Shown here piece by piece: positions 37,185 through 48,876 of a DNA stretch of 64,000 nt. The first letter of the stretch is position 1; every line of letters begins with the position of its first letter. Under the pieces are notes generated by a model. That model was not told where the DNA came from, searched no databases, and saw only the letters and a program-made list of their open reading frames with translations. Source of the stretch: Chlorophyllum brunneum (lineage: Eukaryota > Basidiomycota > Agaricomycetes > Agaricales > Agaricaceae); assembly GCA_963576785.1 (NCBI GenBank), contig OY756144.1, forward strand, positions 2,294,001-2,358,000, given 5' to 3'. The translations under genes and the position numbers were made by a program.

Positions 37185-37867
37185 ATGGCGAGTCTCGCGC
37201 TTTGTCAAACTTTGAAGCATTCCTCGAGTTGTTGGCGGTGAAGAGCCCTCTGTAAAGGGTTTGGATTTTGTGATGACTTGAGAGGAATGCGTAGTGGAGA
37301 TGGAGGAGCCCTTTTTTGATACCTTGCTCGTGCTGTTCTTTCTCAGATGTTGTTATTACTGAATGCAGGACTTTTCCAACCTATTTGAATGTTTCTCTGG
37401 AAGTGCTCGTGTGCCGCTTGGTTTTACCTTTCAGGTAGCTTTTCCCTCTACTGTTCTGGGTTTGTATAATCCTGTGCTGCTGACCTGGGTTGTATGAGGC
37501 TTTGTTGAACCGCTTTGCTTGCGGTCTGAACTCTCAGACACCGGGTGAGTCATGGGTGACTCCGTATCGCAGGTCTTTCATCGGTTCTTCAAGTCGTTGC
37601 TGGAGGGCATGAGCTAGACAATGGATTGATCACGCAGTGCATCAGAAGGTAAATATAACTCACCCTCGGCTCGTTTAGTCTCTATTGATGATCAATGAGG
37701 GGACACCGTTCTTTTCTCATAGTACAGTGCGTTGAGATAGGACAGGGGTAACGTTATAATCTATGACATGGGACCGTATCGGCATCCGCACATCATCCTG
37801 AAGGCCTAGAACAATCCCATGTCTCTTCAGTTTCTCACCTAACCTTCTTCACCTCTCACACACCACC
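37185..37867. other. Intergenic region between vma3 and the first epoxide hydrolase
   Basis: No gene. Its last ~30 bp (CACCTAACCTTCTTCA..CACCACC) resemble the leader of the second epoxide hydrolase, so the duplicated unit includes part of the 5' flank. Confidence 0.5.
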
Positions 37868-39463
37868 ATGTCCACAGAGACGCCGTTCAAAATCGATGTC
37901 CCAAATGAACAAATTGATCTCTTGAAGAAGAAACTTGAATTGACGAGGTTCCCTGATGAGCTCGAGGATGTTGGACGCGATTACGGTGCAGCTTTGAAGG
38001 ATGTTCAACGTCTTGTAGAGTATTGGAAGGATGGATATGACTGGAAGAAGCATGAAGCTCAGCTCAATGAAGAATTGCCGCAATTTACACGGGATATCGA
38101 GGTTGAAGGTTTTGGGGCTTTGAACATCCATTATGTGCACAAGAAGAGCACAGTGTCCTCTGCTATCCCTTTGCTGTTCGTCCATGGATGTATGTCACTT
38201 GACTTCTTTCCCGGGGTGGTTGTTTACGCGGCGTTTACAGGGCCTGGGAGCTTCTTCGAAGTTAGGAAGATTCTGCCATTGCTTATTGAAGAATCGGCAG
38301 ATCACCCTAGTTTCCATGTTGTGGCTATTAGTCTACCAGGGTATGGTTTCTCCGAGGCACCGAAAAAGAAAGGTTTTTCGACGGCTCAGTATGCTGAGGT
38401 ATTATACCGTATTAAGTATCGGGCGGTGTGTGGCGCTTATGGAGAGTTATAGGTTTCCCATAAACTTATGCTCGCACTTGGTTATAACGAGTATGGTGAG
38501 ATATGTTTTACTAGAGCTAAGTTGCTATTCGATACTGATGTAATTTCTAATGCAGTGACTCAAGGAGGTGATTGGGGAGGTATTGTGCGCGCAGTTTTCA
38601 ATCACTTAAGTTTCAATTTAATGATCTCGCGTGTATGCAGATTACCGCACACCTGGCGTCGGTATACGGTGGCAAGCATGCTAAAGCGCGGCACACAAAC
38701 TTCCCTTTGTAAGTGCCATGATTATATTCGGGTCGACATGATCTAATATTTGCCAAAGGGGTCCGTGGACGCCTCCACGTCTCTGGAGCCATCCAGTGCT
38801 CTATCTGCAGCATATGGTAACAGGCCTTACACCTGCGGAGAAGGCAGGTTTAGAGCGCACGACGTGGTTCGAGAATGAGGGTTTAGGGTACTTCAATGAA
38901 CAAGCTACTCAACCTCAGACGCTTGGATATAGTCTTGCTGATTCCCCCGCTGGCCTCCTCGGCTGGATATTTGAAAAACTTGTGAACTGGACTGATGATT
39001 ATCCTTGGACTGATGATGAGGGTGAGTTGCGTTGGCCATTCTTATTCAACATTCGCTGAGCACTCAGTCAGCTCTTACTTGGATTTCGATATACTGGTTC
39101 TCTCGACCCGGACCTGCTGCTTCCGTTAGGACGTACTACGAATTCAGGAAATCCAAAGGGAACCTTGCTAGCACTATTGGACTCAATATCCCTACGGGAT
39201 ACTCTTACTTCCCGAAAGAATTGATAAATCCACCCCAATCGTACGTTTTTTCAGTGCAAAAAGCTCCAATATCATACTGAAGAACTATGACCCAAAGTTG
39301 GTTGAAGAACAGACGTGTGGTGTTTGAATCTAGGCATGAGAGTGGTGGTCATTTCGCCGCTTATGAGCGTCCAGAATTCTTGGTTGGAGATTTGAGGAAG
39401 ATGTTTGGGAAGGGCGGTCCCGCTTTCGCAGTCGTTCCTTCACATAATGGTTTCAAACCGTGA
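37868..39463 (+). CDS. Epoxide hydrolase, copy 1 of a tandem pair
   Basis: Alpha/beta-hydrolase of the microsomal-type epoxide hydrolase family, adding water to epoxides (xenobiotic or lipid). N-terminal EHN region ([31 protein letters not shown]), oxyanion motif HGWPGSF (split by an intron after HG), GYGFSEAP, nucleophile elbow TQGGDWG (Asp), the cap segment [46 protein letters not shown], and the catalytic His in [13 protein letters not shown]. About eight introns of 45-70 bp; the one after GGDWGGI uses a GTGCGC donor. About 395 residues, all catalytic residues present. Copy 2 lies 1.4 kb downstream in the same direction. No signal peptide is obvious. Confidence 0.88.
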
Positions 39464-40907
39464 AATTGTCTTTTGACTACGTACGCTGGAGTCTGGATGC
39501 GTACATGTAAACGTATGTTGCTGCGTCTGCTATGTCCTATGTTCTTCTTGGGATCCTTGTACTAATATAATGTTTTGGATCTTGAACGTGGAGTGACTTT
39601 GCTCAGCTTCCACTGCTAATTCGGCTTGGTTCTGAATAACCCACCACTTCAGCTCCCTTCGATCAAGCTTTGATCACGAACTTTGCTGCTGCTGGTACGA
39701 TGACTGACTGGTTGAGTAAATTCTTTCGTTCCCCCTACTTGGCGGAGAGTCCCTCTAAAGGGTGTGTATCTGTGCTGGAGAATGTTTCGATATTTTACTT
39801 GTGCTAGTACTTTCGCAACCAGTCAAGAGTCTTTCTGAACAATTGCGTCATTCTTCCGGGTCGTCCCTCTTTTGGTTGTTTTTTTGGCCATGCTGGTATA
39901 AGGCTTCTGAATCACTTCGTTCGTACTTCCAGAATTTTTACAAGATTTTTACAAACATGACTGGTGTAAAGGTGGATTCTCGAGCGTAGGCCTGGAGGAG
40001 GATTGGATGTATAAGGCAACTCCAAAGGGCTATTTTTCCCAGGAGTTTTTTCCAAGAGGTAACGGTAGACCTTCGACAGAGTTTGCCACATGACGGTGCC
40101 AGGGAGTGCCAGAGATGGTAAGATGCCGAAAGTGCTAGCAAAAGCGGTTCAGTCTAGCACGAAAATTGGCGGTACTCGTCCCTCCCGCAATGCAGGGAGC
40201 ACTGCTGACTCCACCTCTTTTATCTGGAAGAAGGAGGTTCCTAGAAGGTAGGATCGCTGTATGATTGCACTTGTCCATTCCAAGGTCTCTCGTTCCTGGT
40301 GAATTATTTACATAGTGTTGGCACCTCAGAAGTAGGATTGCCTGAAATGGTTCCGCGAACCTGGACTACCACAATTGACGTTGGAGATTAACAAGGATAG
40401 CGGGCCATGCCAGTAAAAAAAAATCAAGAGCGATGGTGTTGTCTGGTGGGTGACCTGGGTGACCTGGGTGTGTGGGAGTGAGGTTAACAAAACCCAAGCG
40501 AGCGCTACCTCAACCCCAGTTTGGTAAGGAGCTGCTTCGGGGAGGCCACTGTCGAGGAAATGGAAACCATATAGCCTCAAATGGGTGACTGCACTGAACC
40601 ACGGCCCTTATAAGCATCAGACCAACATCACATATCCACTGCATCAAAGAATCAAATGCTGAGTACTCTTCCATCTCACAGACTTATGAGCTCCTCAATC
40701 CGTGGCTGAGGGCATCAACTAGGTTGAGATCGTGCCCGAGACTGGATTATACAACGCACCTAAACAACCACACGTCCTGGACTTTTTACCGAAACTCAAT
40801 AGATTAATATGACGTTACTGGGCATGGACCATCAGCGCATCACTTGGAAGGCCCCTAACAATGCTCCTCCAGATTCCCACCTAACCTTCTTCAGCTCCCA
40901 CACCACC
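39464..40907. other. Intergenic region between the two epoxide hydrolases
   Basis: 3' flank of copy 1 (shared in part with 42500-42620 and 45560-45700), then unrelated sequence including a short tandem of GTGACCTGG (about 40450-40470). Ends with the leader of copy 2. No supported gene. Confidence 0.5.
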
Positions 40908-42501
40908 ATGTCCACAGAGACACCTTTCAAAATCGACGTGCCAGATGAACAAATTGCTCTCCTGAAGAGAAAACTCGAGCTGACGAGGCTTCCTGATGAA
41001 CTCGAGGATGTTGGACGTGACTATGGCGCACCCTTGGAGGACATTCACCGTCTTGTCGCATACTGGAAGGATGGATATGACTGGAAGAAGCACGAAGCCC
41101 AGCTCAACGAAGAATTGCCGCAATTTACGCGGGACATCGAGGTCGAAGGTTTTGGGACTCTGAACATCCACTATGTGCACAAGAAGAGCGCGGTGTCTTC
41201 TGCTATCCCTTTGCTGTTCGTCCACGGATGTACGTCACTTGACTTCTTTTTCTGGGGTGAAAATGGTTTGCTCATGCAGTATCTGCAGGGCCTGGGAGCT
41301 TCTTCGAAGTTAGGAAGATTCTACCATTGCTACTTGAAGAATCGGCAGATCACCCTAGTTTCCATGCTGTGGCTATTAGTCTACCGTGCTATGGCTTCTC
41401 TGAGGCACCGAAAAAGAAAGGTTTTGCAATTGCTCAGTATGCCGAGGTATGCTATGTCAAGTATTGTGCGATGTATGGCACTCACGGATATTTACAGGTT
41501 TCCCACAAGCTCATGCTCGCCCTTGGGTACAACGAGTATGGTGAGATATGTGTGCTAGAGTTAAGTCGTTATATTTGATACTGATATAATTTCTATGCAG
41601 TGACCCAAGGAGGTGATTGGGGAGCTGTTGTGCGTGCAATTTTGGATCATTTAGGTTTCATTTAGTGATCCCGTGTGTACACAGATTACCAGACACATCG
41701 CTTCGGTATATGGCGGTAAGTATGCTAAGGCGCGACATACCAACTTCCCTGTGTCAGTGCTATGATTTTGTCTGGACCTATTCGCTCTGATCGTCCCAAA
41801 GGGCTCCACCTCCACATCCATGGAACCGTCCAATGCTCTTTCTGCAGCACTTGATAACACGTCTTACGCCTGCGGAGAAGGCAGGTTTAGAGCGCACGAC
41901 AAAGGTCCGGGCTGAGGGCCTAGGGTACTTCAGTGAACAATCTACCCAACCTCAGACGCTTGGATATAGTCTTGCTGACTCCCCGGCTGGCCTCCTCGGC
42001 TGGATATTTGAAAAACTTGTGAACTGGACTGATGATTATCCTTGGACTGATGATGAGGGTGAGCTGCGTTGGCCATTTCTCTTACAATATTCGCTGAACA
42101 CTCGGTCAGTCCTTACCTGGATTTCGATTTACTGGTTCTCTCGATCCGGACCTGCTGCCTCCGTCAGGATATACTACGAATTCACGAAAACTAAAGGTAA
42201 TTTCGCGGCTAGTAGTGGACTCAATATCCCTACAGGATATTCCTACTTCCCGAAAGAATTGTTGGTTCTACCACAATAGTACGTTGTATCAGTCCCAAAT
42301 TCTGATACTATACTGAACGAACTATGTTCCTGTAGTTGGCTGAAGAACAGGGGTGTGGTGTTCGAATCTCGACATGAGAGGGGCGGCCATTTCGCTGCCT
42401 ATGAGCGTCCAGAACTCCTGGTTGGCGACTTGAGGAAGATGTTTGGAAAGGGCGGTCCCGCTTTTGCAGTCGTTCCTTCGCATAATGGGTTCAAACTTTG
42501 A
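40908..42501 (+). CDS. Epoxide hydrolase, copy 2 of a tandem pair
   Basis: Tandem paralogue of the gene at 37868 with the same exon-intron plan. Shared blocks: [86 protein letters not shown] and [14 protein letters not shown]. Nucleophile Asp and catalytic His are kept. The intron after GGDWGAV uses donor GTGCGT, which keeps the frame. The region before the cap differs more ([12 protein letters not shown] against [12 protein letters not shown]), from indels next to the splice site. In GYGFSEAP the first Gly is replaced (CYGFSEAP). No disabling change found, so it is probably functional. Same leader sequence as copy 1. Confidence 0.87.
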
Positions 42502-42901
42502 GTTTGTCTTTCAGCTATGTACACCTGGTGTTTAGATTTACTTATACGTATGTGTTGCCGAGCTCGTTGTGTCTGGTACTCTTGGAAACCTTGTACCGAG
42601 AGTGTTGATGGCGTCGCGGGGATGCTGCGGCAGGCACAGACGTCAGGTTGTGCCAAGGTCCATCCTATCTTCATGTATCCACCCCAGTCCAACTTGGCTA
42701 GTTGTGTGGTTTTTCGATTTTCGCGAGCAGAACTGAATATACACCACAGTTTGAAAATAGTTTCTTAGGCAGTCGGACTTGCATATATTTCACAACTCGC
42801 ATCAGCCGAGCAATTTCCTTCACATCGCTCGACCCACCATAAAATATTATTTAAATCAGCAGTCGCAATGTACAATGCGTACAGGGACATGGTGGAATGA
42901 A
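42502..42901. other. Convergent intergenic region between epoxide hydrolase 2 and the NACHT gene
   Basis: 3' flanks of two converging genes; the left part repeats the 3' flank of epoxide hydrolase copy 1. No gene. Confidence 0.5.
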
Positions 42902-44886
42902 TCACACACACTCTGGATGCGGTTTGAGCAAATAAAACCCGTCCCCATCCGGTGCTAACAATGCCTTCTTGCTCCCCCTTCCGACTGTGTATGTCTTCCA
43001 CTCATGCCCCAAACGAAGCTTCTTTCGCTTGATATTGGAAAGTGTCCCTTGTATGATGTTGAGTGGTCCACCGTGGATTCGACGGATGATTTTGGAGCGC
43101 CAACTCAGTGGTATCTAATAGTTAAAATTTGTTACCCAAAGTGCCAAACGCTGCAGTTCCGTAACATACTTTGACGAAGAACTCCTCAACTTTCTCTCCG
43201 GCAATGTAACATTCCGACCGCCACCTGTGCCAGCTGAATTGCGAGAGTTGCCCTAAAATATCTTCCCCCAGATGTACATCGTGAGGTGCTGCAAGGGTGA
43301 GCAAATGCCACACTGCGACTCCATGGGCAAGTTCCACATCAACTTCCGAATCAGACCAAGGCAAGATGTTGACTGGATGAACGAAAGAGAGTAAGTGGCT
43401 ATCTACCATTGCGAGTATGTGAACTCACCGCCACCGATGGATGTGCGATACAGGGTGTCGACGATTGTAGTGAGGCACCGTTGGCAAATATCTGGCGTAT
43501 TGGTACAAAATTCTGGCCCCGACCTCGTTGGATCGGATAGGAAGTCTGTGAACGACGCATGGTAGAAAGAGAAGCCAACCGGTGTCCCTTGCTGAGATTT
43601 CGTTATTTCAAGAACGGAGTGAAGGTTACTGGTGGCTGCGTGGAAAGCGGTGGATGAGAGGCCGAGTGTTAAACAGTAGTGCAAGATCTCAGGACTGGGC
43701 GTCCCAGTACGAGTGCGGCTATGGAGGCAGAGTAGTGAGAGTGTATTCGGAAGAACAGCTGCCGGTATCTGCTTCATGATCAACACGTAGAATTGGTCCA
43801 ACTTTGAAAGTGGGTTAAGATCCGATCCAACGCTCTTTTGACCCAGTTCCAAAACTTCCTGCAGTTGCGTCTCATGCCCGACACCACTGTCTTGACCAAT
43901 ATACCTGATGATGGTAGCTGCGTAGACGAACAGACCCGATGACTGATCAACAAGACGACGAATATCCTCGTCAGATGGCCAAGCGGTCCCAGAGGGAAGC
44001 CCACACTTGGCAAGTATCTTCTTGAAGCCGTCACGAAGGTACGCTTCGATGTCGCTGTCGGCATCACGGGATACTGGGAGCGTGAGCTGCCACAAAACCT
44101 TCTTGGCCAGCTCGGACGAAAAGGCTGTAGTAATGTGGGGCTCTGGTCTGCTGAAAAATGCCCACAAGAAAGGTGTCGTCTCCTCATGAATGGAAGTCGT
44201 GACGAGCTCGATGATGACACTCTGGGCAGCCACGGTCTTGCATTCATCCAGGCCATCAACGATGATGGCTACGTCCATCCCCACACTTTGACCCCCGTCG
44301 CGCAATGCGCGGAGTGGCTTCACGAGGAGTTCCAAGAACTGCACATCGATCGTCGTCTCAAGTACAAGGGGGTCGCGCAGAATGATGGCATCAACGAGGT
44401 CACGGTAGGTAGGATATCTCGTGGTGAGTTGGTATGTGAGCGTCGGTACGAACTTCTTTGGATCGTTCCACCCATTCGGCCTATAGAAGAAGAATGTTGC
44501 GCCTAGCCGTCCAGAACGCTCAATATCTTCTGCGCAAGTCTGAGCGACCGCAGACTTGCCCACACCTGCTGGTCCCCGCATCCACAAGGCGCGTGCTTGC
44601 CGTGTCTTCCACGCCCCCGAACCCCAACCAGTGATATCCCGGATGTATTCCTCTCGGGTGCCTGGGTGGCATTTTGGGGGATCGCGATCATACGAGTTGT
44701 GTATTGCTTGTCGGAGGGATGACTCTAGGAGTAGTTTGATACCAGATCCCTTGCCTGCGTGTCGCCATCGTCAAGATCAGTATTGGGCGATTGGATGATA
44801 TACTGACCGCTGTGGGGCGCATAGTTGTGTTCGATAAAGGTACTACTTGTGATGTTGGTTCCTTGGCTTTGCTCAAAGAATGGCAT
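42902..44886 (-). CDS. NACHT-domain NTPase (fungal NLR-type), no C-terminal repeats
   Basis: STAND P-loop NTPase of the kind implicated in fungal non-self recognition and programmed cell death. Four exons with introns 44755-44807, 43373-43428 and 43115-43169; 606 residues. N-terminus MPFFEQSQGTNITSSTFIEHNY is the short N-terminal motif seen in many mushroom NACHT proteins, followed by a linker with RDPPKCHPGTREEYI. NACHT core: Walker A GPAGVGKSA (87-95), Walker B IIVDGLDEC (190-198), sensor-like AFFSRPEPHI, then LPVSRDADSDIEAYLRDGF and GLFVYAATIIRYI. The C-terminal ~250 residues carry a conserved winged-helix-like region (SFYHASFTDFLSD) but no WD40, ankyrin or TPR repeats. All exons are open, so it looks functional. 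Confidence 0.85.
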
Positions 44887-45559
44887 CGGATCGTCGATGG
44901 TAGGGGATGGCGGTTATGGGTGCAGAGCAGACAGCGCGAGGCGTCAGAAGTGCTTCTATAGACGCCGTTTGCTGATGAATACATGACGCAACCACTAACG
45001 TCCAGAGCCTTGCTGATATATCTTGGTTACCTCTAAGATACCCAAGAGCGTTCTGCTGGCGCGATCGGTGACACAGACAGAGATCTGCCCATGTTCCTCT
45101 GGTCCCGGAACACACAAACATACCACGAAATTTCACTCAGACCCGTCTCATGCTGCTGCCTGGGTCACAAGGATGATGAAGTGGCTTTAACGGGGAGGGT
45201 AGCAGAGGGTGGTCCGGAACGGTCAGTTGGAAGCACATTGACGAGGGATACCATTTCTCCATCGCCGTTGAAGAAGACTCGTTCCGCGTTCCGGAGTGTT
45301 GTTGGAGGAGTGGAAATGAGTTGGAGAATCAGGCTAGGCTTAGAGATGGCGGCGACGAGTCGAAGAAGATCCTCCTGACATTGTCAAAGGGATTCCGATA
45401 CGTGGCAGGGCCCTAGGATTCAGCAGGCCCAGGATGAGTCTGTATAAAGTACTTGCGTATCGGGTCAACCTGTACTGACTCTCTGGGCACAGAAGGACTA
45501 ATTCCGTTCTTACTGCTGTCGTACTGAGGTCTTCCCATCACCCGTCGTTCCGAATTTTA

Positions 45560-45700
45560 GATACACCTAGCCTTTAGACGCACTTATGTGCGTGTTGCTG
45601 CACATGTTCTGTCCTCGAAACCTTGTACTGCTCCATATAGGATAATGTTTTGGATCCGCACATGGAATATAAGTTCGTTCGGCTCGATTCCAAATAATTC
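45560..45700. repeat. Diverged copy of the epoxide-hydrolase 3' flank
   Basis: Shares with 39500-39660 the words GTTGCTGC, CCTTGTACT, ATAATGTTTTGGATC and TTCGGCT followed by GATTCC/GTTCTGAATAA in the same order; the flank at 42510-42620 shares GTTGC and AAACCTTGTAC. No epoxide-hydrolase coding sequence is left upstream of this copy. Confidence 0.5.
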
Positions 45701-46402
45701 AGCGTTTCAGTGATTATTTGATGCCCGAGGACCCCACCCCTTTAATCAATTTCATTTCTGACCCCTGACCGATCCGCCTTGCGCATCCCTGATCCCATGA
45801 CTTATTGGATATTGCCACGCCTTGTTCCTGACCGTGTTTGCTGCGTACACTTCTCTTGGATAAGAGGTTTATCTCTTGAGCATCGCCCATTCACTCTGTA
45901 CCGCATATAAGGTGGTGATGGGCCTGCGCCACGGTCGCCACGGGTCCCAAGGTCAAGCTTGTCAAGAATAGAACACAAAGGCCCGGACCTATTTTTGCAG
46001 AGACATGTACTAAAACGCTCTGACTTTGCGTAAGGCACTACTACTGTCGTTCAAACTTTTGCTACGGACAAATCACGCGCTAGGAGTCGTGGGACAACAG
46101 TATATGGCCGATGCAGCGGTTCGCCCGAGTATCTGAGAGAAAAATCTTCCGCAGGAATACAAATGCTGCGTTTACATGCCCACATACGTCTTCACAATCG
46201 GCGAAACCATGTGGATTGACCTGATTATTCCTTTCGGTATCGACTTGGCCGCGGGACAGAGTTGATGTACATCTCTTGGCACTGGGTTTTTACACCAAAT
46301 TCATCGAATTTTCGGAGATAGATGGCCATTGCGTAAGCTATTTTTAGATATGGTCCAACGAATTGGGGTATAAAATAGTATTCTAGGGATGTGATGACGT
46401 CC

Positions 46403-46432
46403 ATCATGCCGGATCATGCCGGATCATGCCAT
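46403..46432. repeat. Three tandem copies of a 10-bp unit
   Basis: ATCATGCCGG repeated twice exactly, followed by a third copy changed at its last two bases, flanked by two TGACGT words (46395 and about 46460) of the bZIP-site type. Short and possibly incidental. Confidence 0.5.
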
Positions 46433-47127
46433 GCCTCAAACGCCGAAACATTCGTGCCATGACGTAATCAGTACACAGAGCCCCACACCAGCCCATATCT
46501 CGTATTACCCAGGAGGTAGAACCTTGAGACGTTGAACGGAACTTTATGTCGGAAGCAGTAGTGGTTGCGTAGTAATACGGGTCCTTGAAACACGCTGAAT
46601 CAAAAAAGGACGCGTTTCTGACAGCGGCAAACCCCTCAAATCAGGATCACTTTAGGAATCAACCAACCAGCGAAAAATTCACCTCTAACTGATTTGGAGG
46701 GGAGATGGCGGTGTGAAGGTGGCAACGACATTTGCGATTATGCAGTCGTTGAATAGGCACAAGCGGCCTTTGGTCGAGATCAACATTCCCATGCCAGTCA
46801 GTTCGATTTTTTTTGTTAATTTCTGCACATGGTTTATATTCTTCAGGATCAGGTGTAGTGGTAATTTTAACTGGTTTGGACGTATGTGAGAATCACGTTA
46901 AGCCTCCTTTGGAACGCAGGAGGGTTGGCTCATAAATGGCTGATTACCGAATCCGGTGCCAGCTCCGACATCCACGTTCCAACGCGTTTTACATGCTGTG
47001 TAGGAATCCTAAACCAGTAGGCCGATTGCAATGGAGCCACGTATTTAGATCGAGAATTGGAGGGATGGAGGAGCTCAACGTATCCCTCCTCCGAACACCC
47101 TTCCTCCACCTTTTTATTTCCAGTGTG

Positions 47128-48707
47128 ATGTCCTGGAGACTGCCCAACCAAGTGGCTGGCTGCCTTGGTACTCGCCGCAGAAAGTTCATCTTTTACACCA
47201 TCCTCGCTGCCTTCCTCGTCCTCGTCCTCATCCACCCCACCGCACACCGACTGGTTACTGGATTCGGCAAGGGACTAAAGTCAATCCCGGAGAATGAGGT
47301 TGACAAAAACGTGGACTACCCGCCCTCATATCGGCGGCTGATCCAGTGGGAGAAAACGCTTCCTCAGCACGACCTCAACCTACCGTATCCTGAAGGGAGG
47401 CACGGGCGATACGTTAAATTCGCGGTACAAATTCAGCAGCTGGGTTGGAACAATTGCTTGAACGAACTGTATGTTGTGCTCCTTTTGACATATCTTCCGT
47501 CACCAATAAGGATTTGGCGTGCCTTGTGTGGTGTGTTGTAGACTGATGAACTCGTACCTTGCCTACAAATCGAAGCGAGCGTACGTCTTCCAGGACTACG
47601 TGTGGAAGCGCGAGTACTATCCCTGGCCCGAGGGGAAATTCCGCAGATGGCCACCACACACCCCACTTAATGCTTTAATTTCCGGACCAACTGGGGGCGG
47701 ACCGTGGAGCGAGGGAGATGACGCACCACGCTCCGTGTCGGAGGAGCACTTTGACATTGTGTGCCCACCCAGCGAGCGGCGCGTTATCAACACCCGCGAC
47801 GTTAAACCAGGTATCATGTGGGATAATGGGAAGAAGATCTTTTCGACATGGGAAAAGCTGCTCCTTGAGGCACCAGAACGGTGCATTGAGATACAGCCAG
47901 CTCTACGGTCCGAAGATAGTTTTCCGCAGGTCTTTGATCTCTTTTTGTGGGGAACTGACCGTATCCTCTCGATGTGGGAGGAGTTTAGGGATTCGCCTGT
48001 GTCCCAGCTACTAGAGACATCACCCGTTGTCAACGCTGCGATCGCCAGAAACGAATATTTGTTTGTTCCACGCAATGGCGTCGGGTATCTAGGGCCGAAG
48101 AATGTTTATGAGCGCATGTTGGCCATCCATATTCGGAGAGGGGATTTTAAGGAGGCATGTCACGGTCTTGCCACTTGGAACTCAACATTCTACAGCTGGA
48201 ACCTACTACCTTTCTTACCTGACAGCTTTACCCCGCCTCCGGGAGGAGAGTGGGGGAAGAACACAGACGAAAATGTCGCCATATACATGGAACGTTGCTT
48301 ACCTTCCTTTGATGCCATCGTGGGGAAAATCAGAAACTCTCGGAACGATTATATCAAGGCGGCCAAGGGTGGTGAGATGAGGATTCTGGATACCCTATAT
48401 ATCCTCACGAACGATGATAGCGAGTGGTTGCAGAAGATGAAGGTTGCGGTCAAGGGAGAGGGCTGGAATATCATTGTGACGAGCAAGGACCTGGTACTTG
48501 ATGCTGAGGGTCTGGATACGAGTATGGCTGTGGATATGGATATCGCTCGCCGTGCGGCAGTGTTCATCGGTAATGGGGTAAGTTCTATCTCCATTCCTTC
48601 GTCGATTTGGTATCTGACGAAAGCCGTAGTGGTCTTCGTTTACAAGTAATATAGTGCATCGTAGGTTGGTGGACGGAAATGAGGCCATTAGTACACGATT
48701 TTATTGA
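47128..48707 (+). CDS. Type II membrane glycosyltransferase, O-fucosyltransferase-like
   Basis: Golgi-type topology: short basic N-terminus (MSWRLPN..RRRK), one transmembrane anchor (FIFYTILAAFLVLVLIHP), then a lumenal catalytic domain. Features: GWNNCLNEL split by an intron from LMNSYLAYKSKRAYVF, a nucleotide-sugar donor motif AIHIRRGDFKEACHGL, LYILTNDDSEWLQKMK, and VDMDIARRAAVFIGNG followed after the last intron by WSSFTSNIVHRRL. The arrangement (NNxLNE, HxRRGDF, D-x-A..F.GN..SSFTS) matches fungal proteins related to GDP-fucose protein O-fucosyltransferases; the acceptor is unknown. Two introns. The frame is open to an earlier ATG at 46936, but that would put 64 extra residues before the anchor, so the later ATG is preferred. 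Confidence 0.78.
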
Positions 48708-48876
48708 TGGATTGATGATAGACAACCTTCTCTGCTAGATTATAACCTATGTATATGATACCCGTCGAGACACTAGTAATGCATGAGAGGCACGTGTGGT
48801 GGCTTGCAAGCATTTCACCGCCACTCATTCTCTCACGGCTGGCTTCTGTCCATCTCCGTCAACAGCTACCTCTCCC

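Larger units (their letters stand above)
44887..47127. other. Accessory intergenic region, 2.2 kb
   Basis: Contains the NACHT promoter (minus), an unassigned open minus-strand stretch at about 45165-45385 (AAISKPSLILQLIST, RVFFNGDGEMVSLVNVLP) that may be the tail of a lost gene, a relic of the epoxide-hydrolase 3' flank (45560-45700), and a short 10-bp tandem repeat at 46403. The right end is the leader of the next gene. Confidence 0.45.

Noticed and set aside
41635..41690. Apparent loss of a GT splice donor in epoxide hydrolase copy 2 (ATTTTG against GTTTTC in copy 1)
   Set aside because: A stronger donor (GTGCGT, and GTGCGC in copy 1) lies nine bases upstream and keeps the frame in both copies, so no defect is needed.
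46936..47127. Upstream ATG extending the O-fucosyltransferase-like protein by 64 residues
   Set aside because: It would place non-conserved residues before a membrane anchor that normally sits close to the N-terminus; kept only as an alternative start.
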